Virus record (IMG/VR): IMGVR_UViG_3300025122_003558
Location: 1 to 46,073 of that record
Length of the DNA: 46,073 nt
DNA from: a virus
Strand: one strand, 5' to 3'
Shown here: positions 39,151-45,748 of the stretch, one piece after another
Position numbering within the stretch: the stretch's first letter is position 1
How the letters are laid out: every line of letters begins with the position of its first letter
Position numbers and translations under genes: made by a program
Notes under the pieces: generated by a model
What the model was told of the DNA's origin: nothing
Databases searched by the model: none
The model's input: the letters and a program-made list of their open reading frames with translations, nothing else

Positions 39151-39438
39151 ATGTCACGTGATCCCCTTCGTCAGTTGATTAGAAAAACTTTAAATGAGAC
39201 CATAACTTCCCTTGGGAAGCGACAGATTACCTTGGAGTCTGGAGATGAGGTTGCCTACGGGTGCATGCGCCACCTGGATGAAATGAACTCCACACTTGAT
39301 AGCCTGGTCCATCTAAGAAACAACACCCCTCGTAGAACTTCCAGGAGATACTCTTACTCCCGAGCAATAGGAAGTCTTAGGGAAGAAATTAGAAACATCA
39401 AGAGGAAGCTGGGAAACCAGGAACTTCACCTAGATTGA
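39151..39438 (+). CDS. Small tagged protein (95 aa)
   Basis: GGAGGAC lies just before ATG 39151. The N-terminus is MSRDPLRQLIRKTLNETI, one of the clearest tags (L-R-Q-L-I-R ... L-N-E). The remainder is basic and helical: RHLDEMNSTLDSLVHLRNN, a Ser/Arg-rich stretch and IGSLREEIRNIKRKLGN, a short coiled coil. Its positive charge would suit binding to packaged DNA, as with T4 internal proteins, but this is inference. The 60-base gap before it holds an AT-rich stretch without a convincing promoter. Confidence 0.62.
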   Translation: MSRDPLRQLIRKTLNETITSLGKRQITLESGDEVAYGCMRHLDEMNSTLDSLVHLRNNTPRRTSRRYSYSRAIGSLREEIRNIKRKLGNQELHLD

Positions 39439-39445
39439 AATCAAG

Positions 39446-40384
39446 ATGAAAGATTCTACTCTAAGAGAGTTTATTCGAAGATCGTTGGTTCAGGAGGTTA
39501 TACAGTTACCTCCTATTCTAACTGATCTTGGGTACGGAGTAGAGAGATCCTATACCGAGGAGGCGTTTATCAGGCCTCTCTTCAAGGTTCTAGGACAGGT
39601 CTTCCTACTTGGCGGAGCAGCTCTTGACACTGCTCTAAACCTTTTTACCGACGCCACAGCAGGTGTTGTTGGATTGATTCTACCTGGATTGGGTGAGCAA
39701 TTATTTGACCTCAAGGATGGGGTTAGTAAGATAAACAGGGGACTAATTCAGACCATTGGAAAGGAGATCTCGGCCACCGGGGACTGGAAGGAGATGATGA
39801 TCACGCTGATGACGGTGGGACTTGGGGTAAAGGTTGTTGGAGCTTTGGATCTGTCACCGCTCGATGAAACACGTAGAATTTTTGAACAGATTGCCCCTGA
39901 ACAAGAGTCCCGACAGTTATTTGACTTCATGGATGATCTTTCGAATCAGTTGGTTATCGACGCAGCAGCCGATGCCGAGACCCTTATTTCCATCTTAAGG
40001 GAGCCAAGCCTGTCCTCGTTTCTCTCCCGAGCCGGGATTTCGTACGATCCGGCCGCGGCGGAGGCTGACTTAGAGGATCGAAGGATCTTAGGGGGGTTTT
40101 CTGGCATGCTTGGGCTAGTTAGAGATGAACTGAGAAGGAGATTAGATCTTTCTTCTAGAGACTCGTCCTACTTGGATCCCAGGAAGGCCCGGGCCCTGAT
40201 GTCGAAGGTGGAAGAGGAAACATCTAAAAGCGTTAAAAAACAAGTTGTCGAAGCCTTGCTACAGAAAAGACCATGGGTTGACATCATGACTATGATGTCA
40301 AGAGAGAAAGAACTGTCCGGTTCACCTCTCCACAAGGCTCTCTACACGCAGTACGAAAGAGTCACAAGAGAAATAAGTGGTTGA
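39446..40384 (+). CDS. Tagged protein with hydrophobic region, possible internal/ejected protein (312 aa)
   Basis: Begins MKDSTLREFIRRSLVQEVIQL, the best tag example, with a cleavage-like L-V-Q-E. Residues about 45-90 are strongly hydrophobic and Gly/Ala-rich (VLGQVFLLGGAALDTAL, ATAGVVGLILPGLGEQLF), and another hydrophobic helix lies near 115-130 (MMITLMTVGLGVKVVGAL). The C-terminal half is helical and charged. A tag plus membrane-active segments would fit a protein carried in the head and ejected to form a channel. A structural role is equally possible. No catalytic motif is visible. Confidence 0.6.
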   Translation: MKDSTLREFIRRSLVQEVIQLPPILTDLGYGVERSYTEEAFIRPLFKVLGQVFLLGGAALDTALNLFTDATAGVVGLILPGLGEQLFDLKDGVSKINRGLIQTIGKEISATGDWKEMMITLMTVGLGVKVVGALDLSPLDETRRIFEQIAPEQESRQLFDFMDDLSNQLVIDAAADAETLISILREPSLSSFLSRAGISYDPAAAEADLEDRRILGGFSGMLGLVRDELRRRLDLSSRDSSYLDPRKARALMSKVEEETSKSVKKQVVEALLQKRPWVDIMTMMSREKELSGSPLHKALYTQYERVTREISG

Positions 40385-40392
40385 CGCGTCGT

Positions 40393-40420
40393 TTTACAGC
40401 GCTGTTAAGGTTGCTAAGAT
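40393..40420 (+). promoter_or_regulatory. Weak promoter-like site with palindrome
   Basis: TTTACA (40393-40398), a 16-base spacer and TAAGAT (40415-40420) precede ATG 40448. The spacer side overlaps a perfect 10 bp palindrome ACAGCGCTGT (40396-40405), which could be an operator or a coincidence. The match to consensus is modest. Confidence 0.3.
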
Positions 40421-40447
40421 TACATGAAGATGCAACGCGGAGGTTCA

Positions 40448-40798
40448 ATGTCTGCTGACTGGATACCTGAAATAGTTTATGAGATGCCTGATGAAACTGG
40501 AAAGGCTAGTTCCATTCCTATCGTACACGTTCCAAGTGGAAAAGAGATGCCTGGATTCTTGTTCATCTTTGAGTCCCGTACAACCGGAGAGTTCGAACCG
40601 GACTCCGAGGGAAACGAGGTCCCTGTTGTTGACATGGAACTTCACCAGTATGCTAACATGTCAACATTAAAGAGTAACCTTTCTCCTGAGAACTTTGATA
40701 CCGTCCGCACCTGCCTAGGCCTTAAGCCCCTTGGAGAGGCAGTGCAGGAAGGTAAAGAGATTACATCTAAGATAAGAGAGAATTTAGAGCCTTCCTGA
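40448..40798 (+). CDS. Hypothetical protein (116 aa)
   Basis: ATG 40448 follows GGAGG (40439-40443), so the in-frame ATGs at 40424 and 40430 are probably not used. The product starts MSADWIPEIVYEMPDE, has MPGFLFIFESRTTGEFEPD, a Pro/Asp/Glu-rich middle and a C-terminal helical part (LSPENFDTVRTCLGL). It looks like a small soluble beta/alpha protein, possibly a neck or head-completion component. No family recognised and no tag. Confidence 0.58.
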   Translation: MSADWIPEIVYEMPDETGKASSIPIVHVPSGKEMPGFLFIFESRTTGEFEPDSEGNEVPVVDMELHQYANMSTLKSNLSPENFDTVRTCLGLKPLGEAVQEGKEITSKIRENLEPS

Positions 40799-40837
40799 TA
40801 AAATACACACAAGTAGATAGTTAAACCAGGAGGAATT

Positions 40838-41434
40838 GTGTTCGAGTTTGACCCAAAAAGACTATCTAAGTTATCTGGAATAGAGATTCAAGGCCCTCAG
40901 GCCAAAGAGAGTGGCGGTGATTCTCCTCTTCGTGAGAGCTATTACGTTAACTACGAGCCTGAGAACTACGACGAAAAGACCAAAGAGGAGATTGAGGACG
41001 AGTCGTCCGAGGACTCCCCACACAACCTTAGTGGTTTCTCATTCTACAAACCCAGTGAAGACAAGTACATTCCAAGAATTTTCGCCCCTCAAGAGAAACA
41101 ACCTTTTATTAACAAGGATATCCTTAAGTCTGACATCACGTTGACCGAGATTGTATTCAGAGAGTTTGTCAGAGAGGAAATAAGGACGTATCTTGCCGAA
41201 TACCAAGTTCCCATTGGAAGGCTGACTAGAACCCCACATGCCTCATCTGGGGCCCGTAGGATGAGAGGGGCTCATAAGGTCTTGCAAAGCGTGTACCTCG
41301 AACCCACTGATGCTGTTGATGACGACATCCTTTCCCGGATTGCGCGTGATAAAGGTAGAGCTGGTAGCACATCTGGTCGCCCCGAGGAATTTCCTGGTGG
41401 TACCTCAACTAGGCCACCAGGCACTATGAAATAG
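40838..41434 (+). CDS. Hypothetical protein with internal tag motif (198 aa)
   Basis: GTG 40838 follows AGGAGG. The first 95 residues are acidic and polar, including SPLRESYYVNYEPENYD. Residues 105-121 read IVFREFVREEIRTYLAE, the tag motif at an internal site, ending in L-A-E. A basic region follows (IGRLTRTPHASSGARRMRG) and a Gly/Thr/Pro-rich tail. The layout matches the 11220 gene: disordered N-part, central tag, basic or acidic tail. Cleavage after Glu121 would release a basic C-terminal fragment of 77 residues. The function is unknown. Confidence 0.58.
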   Translation: MFEFDPKRLSKLSGIEIQGPQAKESGGDSPLRESYYVNYEPENYDEKTKEEIEDESSEDSPHNLSGFSFYKPSEDKYIPRIFAPQEKQPFINKDILKSDITLTEIVFREFVREEIRTYLAEYQVPIGRLTRTPHASSGARRMRGAHKVLQSVYLEPTDAVDDDILSRIARDKGRAGSTSGRPEEFPGGTSTRPPGTMK

Positions 41435-41444
41435 CCGTTAATTT

Positions 41445-41475
41445 TTGTACTAAATTAAATCTGACGTGATATAAT
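41445..41475 (+). promoter_or_regulatory. Promoter-like site before the 41495 gene
   Basis: TTGTAC (41445-41450) and a perfect TATAAT (41470-41475), 19 bases apart, slightly longer than ideal. It lies in a 60-base gap and would start transcription near 41482, close to the ribosome-binding site of the next gene. Confidence 0.45.
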
Positions 41476-41489
41476 CTCCTAATGGAGGT
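41474..41489 (+). promoter_or_regulatory. Hairpin that would hide a ribosome-binding site
   Basis: ATCTCC, loop TAAT, GGAGGT forms a 5-6 bp stem in which the GGAGG is the Shine-Dalgarno of GTG 41495. If transcription starts at the predicted site the left arm would be partly lost; if it reads through from upstream the hairpin can form. So the same gene could be translated well only from its own promoter. Confidence 0.35.
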
Positions 41490-41494
41490 ATAAT

Positions 41495-41944
41495 GTGTCT
41501 GTAACAACCGGTGAAAAGTACGAGATCGGACAGGTCTTATATTTGTTTTCTTCTCAGGATCGAAAGGTGGTTCCTGTGCAGGTCGTGGAGGAAATAGTCA
41601 GAAAAACTATGGGAAGTGACGTAACTGTGGATTACATGGTTCAACCCCCCACCAAGTCTTCTCCAATTAATTTAAAAGATGTGGAGGTGTCTGTTTACAC
41701 GGACATTGGTGATTTAAAGTCTGATATGGTGCAAAATGCAACAGACTTTATTGACAAGGTTGTGGAAAATGCAAAGAGAGTAGCCTCTAAATCTTTCGAG
41801 ACACTAGGTTCTTCTGAAGAAGAGGTTTTAGAAACAGAGGTAGAGAATCCTGATGCTGGAGATCTTCCAACACAGGTAGTTTTAGAAAATGGTCAGGTTG
41901 CAAATGTTCGATTCTCACCAGAGATTAAGGAAAACCATGGGTAA
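41495..41944 (+). CDS. Hypothetical protein (149 aa)
   Basis: GTG 41495 with GGAGGT upstream (an out-of-frame ATG overlaps it). The N-terminal 70 residues look like a small beta domain: YEIGQVLYLFSSQDRKVVPV, then EIVRKTMGSDVTVDYMV and VEVSVYTDIGDL. The rest is helical and acidic (ATDFIDKVVENAKRVASKS, EEEVLETEVE), ending VVLENGQVANVRFSPEI. It overlaps the nuclease gene by eight bases. I do not recognise it. It could be a neck, head or assembly protein; a nuclease partner is suggested only by the overlap. Confidence 0.58.
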   Translation: MSVTTGEKYEIGQVLYLFSSQDRKVVPVQVVEEIVRKTMGSDVTVDYMVQPPTKSSPINLKDVEVSVYTDIGDLKSDMVQNATDFIDKVVENAKRVASKSFETLGSSEEEVLETEVENPDAGDLPTQVVLENGQVANVRFSPEIKENHG

Positions 41945-42878
41945 AAAAGTTCTTATTTTAGACGGCTACAACCTCTTGCACAGGGCAAGATCAGGATTTA
42001 ATCGAGGAGACTTTCCTATAGTTTTCAATTTTTTTCGAGGGGTGAGACCTATTGTTGAAAAATTTAATCCAGACTTTTGTTACTTTACCTTGGAAGGTGT
42101 TCCTGTTGATAACTTAGCAATAGATCCACAGTACAAGGCAAATCGTGTTGTCGACCCTGATGATGAAAGCTATAAGTCTTTTAAGACACAGAAAAAAGTC
42201 TGTATTGACCTGTTACAAAGTTACTTTCCGATCAGGGTTGTTAAGCATCCTCATTATGAAGCCGATGATGTCGTGTACAACATTGTTAAAAATTGCGCAT
42301 CTGACGATGAGGTCACCGTTGTATCTTCGGACTCTGACTTCATTCAGCTTTACAATGAGTTTGACAATGTTGACTTGTGGAATCCGATCTCTAAGTCTTT
42401 TGTGAAAAAGCCTGACTACGATTATGTTACTTGGAAATCGCTGAGAGGTGACACCGGCGATAATATTTTCGGAATCCCAGGTGTTGGTGACAAGACCGCC
42501 CTTAAGCTTGTGAGGACACCTAGTCTCTTACAGGAAAAGTTACAGAATCAAAACTTTAAAAATATTTTTGAAAAAAATATCTCTCTTATTAAGTTCTCTT
42601 CTTTTTCTGGTGGGTTGAGTAATGTTCTTCACCTGTCATCCCTTAAGATGAATTGGAATGAAATTAGGGAAATTTTCGAGACATTTGAATTTCACAGCAT
42701 GATAAAAGAAAGCACCTGGGAAAAGTATGTGAAAACCTTTGACAATCTTTGGTCCCACGTTAAAAAAGATGAATCATGCACTGTCGTTAACACTGCTCCT
42801 TTTGAATCTGAAGTTGGTACCGATGAGTATTGGAACAATCTGTTAGATGATGCAGAAAGAGGAGCCTTGTCATCTTAA
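41937..42878 (+). CDS. Second 5'-3' exonuclease / FEN-family protein
   Basis: A 313-residue protein; ATG 41937 is seven bases after AAGG. It has KKVLILDGYNLLHRARSG (first Asp), HYEADDVVYNIV, TVVSSDSDFIQLY and an H3TH segment GDTGDNIFGIPGVGDKTALK. All metal-binding Asp clusters look present, so it should be active on flaps or RNA:DNA primers. It resembles the 13739 protein in layout but differs a lot in sequence, so it is not a recent duplicate. Placed between an unknown gene and GroEL, away from the fork genes, it may serve repair, host-DNA breakdown or recombination. Confidence 0.83.
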   Translation: MGKKVLILDGYNLLHRARSGFNRGDFPIVFNFFRGVRPIVEKFNPDFCYFTLEGVPVDNLAIDPQYKANRVVDPDDESYKSFKTQKKVCIDLLQSYFPIRVVKHPHYEADDVVYNIVKNCASDDEVTVVSSDSDFIQLYNEFDNVDLWNPISKSFVKKPDYDYVTWKSLRGDTGDNIFGIPGVGDKTALKLVRTPSLLQEKLQNQNFKNIFEKNISLIKFSSFSGGLSNVLHLSSLKMNWNEIREIFETFEFHSMIKESTWEKYVKTFDNLWSHVKKDESCTVVNTAPFESEVGTDEYWNNLLDDAERGALSS

Positions 42879-42901
42879 GTTTCTACATAGGCTGAGATCC
42901 T

Positions 42902-42931
42902 TTTACTAGTTCCGTACACGTTTGGTATAAT
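42902..42931 (+). promoter_or_regulatory. Promoter before groEL
   Basis: TTTACT (42902-42907), an 18-base spacer and a perfect TATAAT (42926-42931) in the 101-base gap before the chaperonin gene. This is one of the longest gaps in the window and is followed by a hairpin and a good ribosome-binding site. Confidence 0.5.
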
Positions 42932-42932
42932 G

Positions 42933-42951
42933 ACGAAGTTTGATACTTCGT
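42933..42951 (+). promoter_or_regulatory. Inverted repeat in the groEL leader
   Basis: ACGAAGT, loop TTGAT, ACTTCGT: a perfect 7 bp stem immediately after the -10 box, overlapping the expected transcription start. It is not the CIRCE element of cellular groE genes (TTAGCACTC-N9-GAGTGCTAA). It could be an operator or a 5' mRNA hairpin. Confidence 0.45.
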
Positions 42952-42979
42952 GTATTGTACCTAGCTGAAGGGAGATAAT

Positions 42980-44590
42980 GTGAGCAGTGGAGACTTGAAT
43001 AAACCAAAAGATGTAAAGTTTGATGTAGAGGTTCGTCGACATCTTCTTGATGGAGTAAACATCTTAGCCGATGCTGTTAAATCTACAATGGGCCCAAGAG
43101 GAAGAAACGTCGTTATTGAAAGAGAGTCCGGGCCTCCAATTGTTACTAAGGACGGAGTGACTGTTGCTCGCGCCATTAACTTAAGGCATCCATTTAAAAA
43201 TTTGGGTGTTCAGATGGTCAAGGAGGTTGCATCTAGAACAAATGATACGGCCGGCGACGGTACCACAACTGCTACTGTCCTCTCTCAGGCTCTTTTTTCT
43301 GAGGGAGCGAAAATGGTTGAGGCGGGATATAATCCTGTTGAAATTAAACGAGGTATGGAAAAAGCGTCCAATGAGATTATCTTATCACTAAAAGACATGT
43401 CATCTCAAGTTGACAGTATTGAAAAAATCAAACAAGTTGCTACTGTGTCTTCCAACGGAGATGAGGAGATTGCGAGTCTTATAGTGACCGCTACAGAACA
43501 AGTTGGCCCGGATGGGGTCGTCACAGTTGAAGAAGCTAAAGGATTTAAAAGTTCCCTTGAGTGTGTAGAAGGAATACGAATAGATAGAGGGTTTATCTCT
43601 CCTTACTTTGTTACCAATTCATCCCGTATGACTTGTGAACTTGAGGATCCTTACGTTCTTTTAACGACCAGGGTTCTTAGCGGACTTCCAGAGATCTTAC
43701 CTGTTTTAGAAAAAGTTCAAAGAAGCCAAAGGTCTCTTTTGATCATAGCGTCTGAAATTGAAAATGAAGCCCTTCAGGCACTTACTTTGAACAAGCTAAG
43801 AGGGATTTTAAAAGTCTGTGCAATCCGAGCTCCCGCTTTTGGAGACTATAGAAGCGAGATATTACAGGATATTGCTGCCATCGTAGGCGGAAATGTAACA
43901 TGCTCCGAAGATGGAAGCTCCCTTGAAAGTATTGAACTTAACAGTCTTGGAAGCTGTAAAAAAATAATTGTTTCTAGGTCCCATGCGACTCTCATAGGAG
44001 GGCAAGGAAACAAGGATAACATACAGGAGAGATCTGAGGGAATTAAGTCACAGTTACAAGATCCAACCCTTTTAAACTCCGACATTCACGTTCTCAAAAG
44101 TAGACTGTCCAACATCTCGGGGGGAGTGGCAATATTGAGGGTTGGAGGTTCTACAGAGATCGAGCTGAGGGAAAGAAAAGATAGAGTTGAAGATGCTCTT
44201 AATGCTACCCGAGCCGCGACTGAGGAAGGAATAGTTCCTGGAGGTGGTGTTGCACTGGCTAGATGTGCGAACATGATCAAGATTCCCAGGAACCTAAGCC
44301 AGGGAGAAATTGCTGGATTTGAGATTGTTAAGAGGTCATGCCAGTACCCACTTTCACAAATATCGAGAAACGCGGGATACGATGCAAACACCGTAATTCA
44401 GAAGATCTCCTCTAAGAAGAGACACAGCTCCTATGGTTTCAACGCTGAAACCGGGAAGTTTGGTGACATGTTCGAGTTTGGAATCGTCGATCCCGTTAAG
44501 GTTGCGAGGCATGCCCTTGAAAGCGCCGTTTCCGTTACCGGTCTTATGCTTACTGTAGACTCTGCTATTGTTTCTGACTTATCTAAATAA
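42980..44590 (+). CDS. groEL: GroEL-type chaperonin
   Basis: A 536-residue group I chaperonin. GTG 42980 follows GGGAGA. ATPase residues are in place: STMGPRGRNVVIE, AGDGTTTATVLSQAL (Asp93) and RVEDALNATRAATEEG (Asp405, matching E. coli Asp398), followed by IVPGGGVALARC. The apical domain is full length (RGFISPYFVTNS, LLIIASEIENEAL). The C-terminus ends at AIVSDLSK without the Gly-Gly-Met repeats of E. coli GroEL (548). Phage chaperonins of this kind fold their own capsid or other proteins. No groES lies within the window; host GroES or a gene elsewhere must serve. Confidence 0.93.
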   Translation: MSSGDLNKPKDVKFDVEVRRHLLDGVNILADAVKSTMGPRGRNVVIERESGPPIVTKDGVTVARAINLRHPFKNLGVQMVKEVASRTNDTAGDGTTTATVLSQALFSEGAKMVEAGYNPVEIKRGMEKASNEIILSLKDMSSQVDSIEKIKQVATVSSNGDEEIASLIVTATEQVGPDGVVTVEEAKGFKSSLECVEGIRIDRGFISPYFVTNSSRMTCELEDPYVLLTTRVLSGLPEILPVLEKVQRSQRSLLIIASEIENEALQALTLNKLRGILKVCAIRAPAFGDYRSEILQDIAAIVGGNVTCSEDGSSLESIELNSLGSCKKIIVSRSHATLIGGQGNKDNIQERSEGIKSQLQDPTLLNSDIHVLKSRLSNISGGVAILRVGGSTEIELRERKDRVEDALNATRAATEEGIVPGGGVALARCANMIKIPRNLSQGEIAGFEIVKRSCQYPLSQISRNAGYDANTVIQKISSKKRHSSYGFNAETGKFGDMFEFGIVDPVKVARHALESAVSVTGLMLTVDSAIVSDLSK

Positions 44591-44598
44591 GTAGATCT

Positions 44599-45414
44599 AT
44601 GGCAAAGACTCATTCGCTTCGGAAACTTCGAGCTCATCGGACCGCCGCTGAATTCATAGAATCACGGCGAGGCCCTATTATTCGTGGGCAACAAGATCCT
44701 CAAGGATTTGATGGTGATCTTTATCACCAGTGGCGTCGAGCTCGTCTAGACGTGATGTACTCTGAGTTAGGAAAAGATTTTTTTAAAAATAAAAAAGTAC
44801 TTGAAGCGGGTGCTGCCATGGGACATGTATCTACTGAGATAAAGTCACTAGGTGCCAAAGTGACAGCTGCGGAGGCAAGGCAGGAAAATATTGATGCTGG
44901 AAAGGTAAAGTTTCCTAACTTAAACTTGATAAGTCATGATTTTGATCAAAGATGGACACTGGGTAAATTTGATGTAATAGTACATTTTGGTCTCTTGTAT
45001 CACTTGCTAAGTGCTATAACGGCTCTAGAGGATGCCCTTGACAATTGTGATGTTTTAGTTTTAGAAACTGTTGTCAGTGAGGATGATTGCCCTGAGGGAA
45101 AAACGTATCATCGAGATTGTTACGCCGTCACAGAAGCTTATAATTATAATTTAGGGCCCTCAGAAATCTTAAACACAGGAACCATTGAAGAAATTTTTCG
45201 AAGAAAAAACTTTCGTTATAAAAGAATTGTTGATGCTAAGGAGTGGACTAAGCCAATGTTCCATAAAGACGGCCGGACCGGACTTGTTAACTCTCTAGGG
45301 GACATGGGTTACAAGTACTACTGGGATAGTTACAAAGGTGGCTCGACCAACGACGGTCAGCCAGGCCGACAGCGTAGGTCCATGAGAAGATTTTGGATTG
45401 CTCAAAAAAATTAG
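44599..45414 (+). CDS. Class I SAM-dependent methyltransferase
   Basis: A 271-residue protein. The SAM-binding motif I is VLEAGAAMGHVSTEI, followed by AKVTAAEARQENI (acidic end of strand 2), LISHDFDQRW (motif II) and FDVIVHFGLLYHLL (motif III-IV). There are no DNA-methyltransferase motifs (no DPPY, NPPY or PCQ). The N-terminal 50 residues are basic. The C-terminal region has RTGLVNSLGDMGYKYYWDS and a basic tail. It is most like small-molecule, sugar or wobble-uridine (CmoB-type) methyltransferases. A capping role on host surface sugars or tRNA is possible; the target cannot be told. It begins eight bases after GroEL and is probably co-transcribed. Confidence 0.75.
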   Translation: MAKTHSLRKLRAHRTAAEFIESRRGPIIRGQQDPQGFDGDLYHQWRRARLDVMYSELGKDFFKNKKVLEAGAAMGHVSTEIKSLGAKVTAAEARQENIDAGKVKFPNLNLISHDFDQRWTLGKFDVIVHFGLLYHLLSAITALEDALDNCDVLVLETVVSEDDCPEGKTYHRDCYAVTEAYNYNLGPSEILNTGTIEEIFRRKNFRYKRIVDAKEWTKPMFHKDGRTGLVNSLGDMGYKYYWDSYKGGSTNDGQPGRQRRSMRRFWIAQKN

Positions 45415-45423
45415 GTGGATTCA

Positions 45424-45747
45424 ATGGATCATAAAAAACTACAGATTCAAATGGAAGATGTCTGGAAATCTTTAGAGATTAGAGGTTTAGGCCTAGTTGA
45501 AATGGTATCAATCGAAGATCCCTTGAAAGAATCTTTAGAACAAAAAAGTGCCACTCTGTCAAGCCCTTACAGGAATGATCTGAAATTAGCTCTGTTTAAC
45601 TTAAAAAACAGGGGAGTTATTCGGTCTCATGGAAGTATTAGAAAATCAAAATTAGGGTATGCTGTGAAGGTTAATTATAAAACGTCTAAAAAAAATCTTC
45701 AATACAATGTTAGAAACTTCTATGGGTACTTTATCAAGGTAACCTGA
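45424..45747 (+). CDS. Hypothetical protein (107 aa)
   Basis: ATG 45424 is five bases after AGGTGG (45413-45418), better than the in-frame GTG at 45415 that overlaps that site. The product is MDHKKLQIQMEDVWKSLEIR, a helical middle (SSPYRNDLKLALFNLKNRG) and a beta-rich, basic C-terminus (KLGYAVKVNYKTSKKNLQYN). It may be a small winged-helix-like or adaptor protein, but no family is recognised. It is the next-to-last gene of a run with the methyltransferase and GroEL. Confidence 0.58.
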   Translation: MDHKKLQIQMEDVWKSLEIRGLGLVEMVSIEDPLKESLEQKSATLSSPYRNDLKLALFNLKNRGVIRSHGSIRKSKLGYAVKVNYKTSKKNLQYNVRNFYGYFIKVT

Positions 45748-45748
45748 A

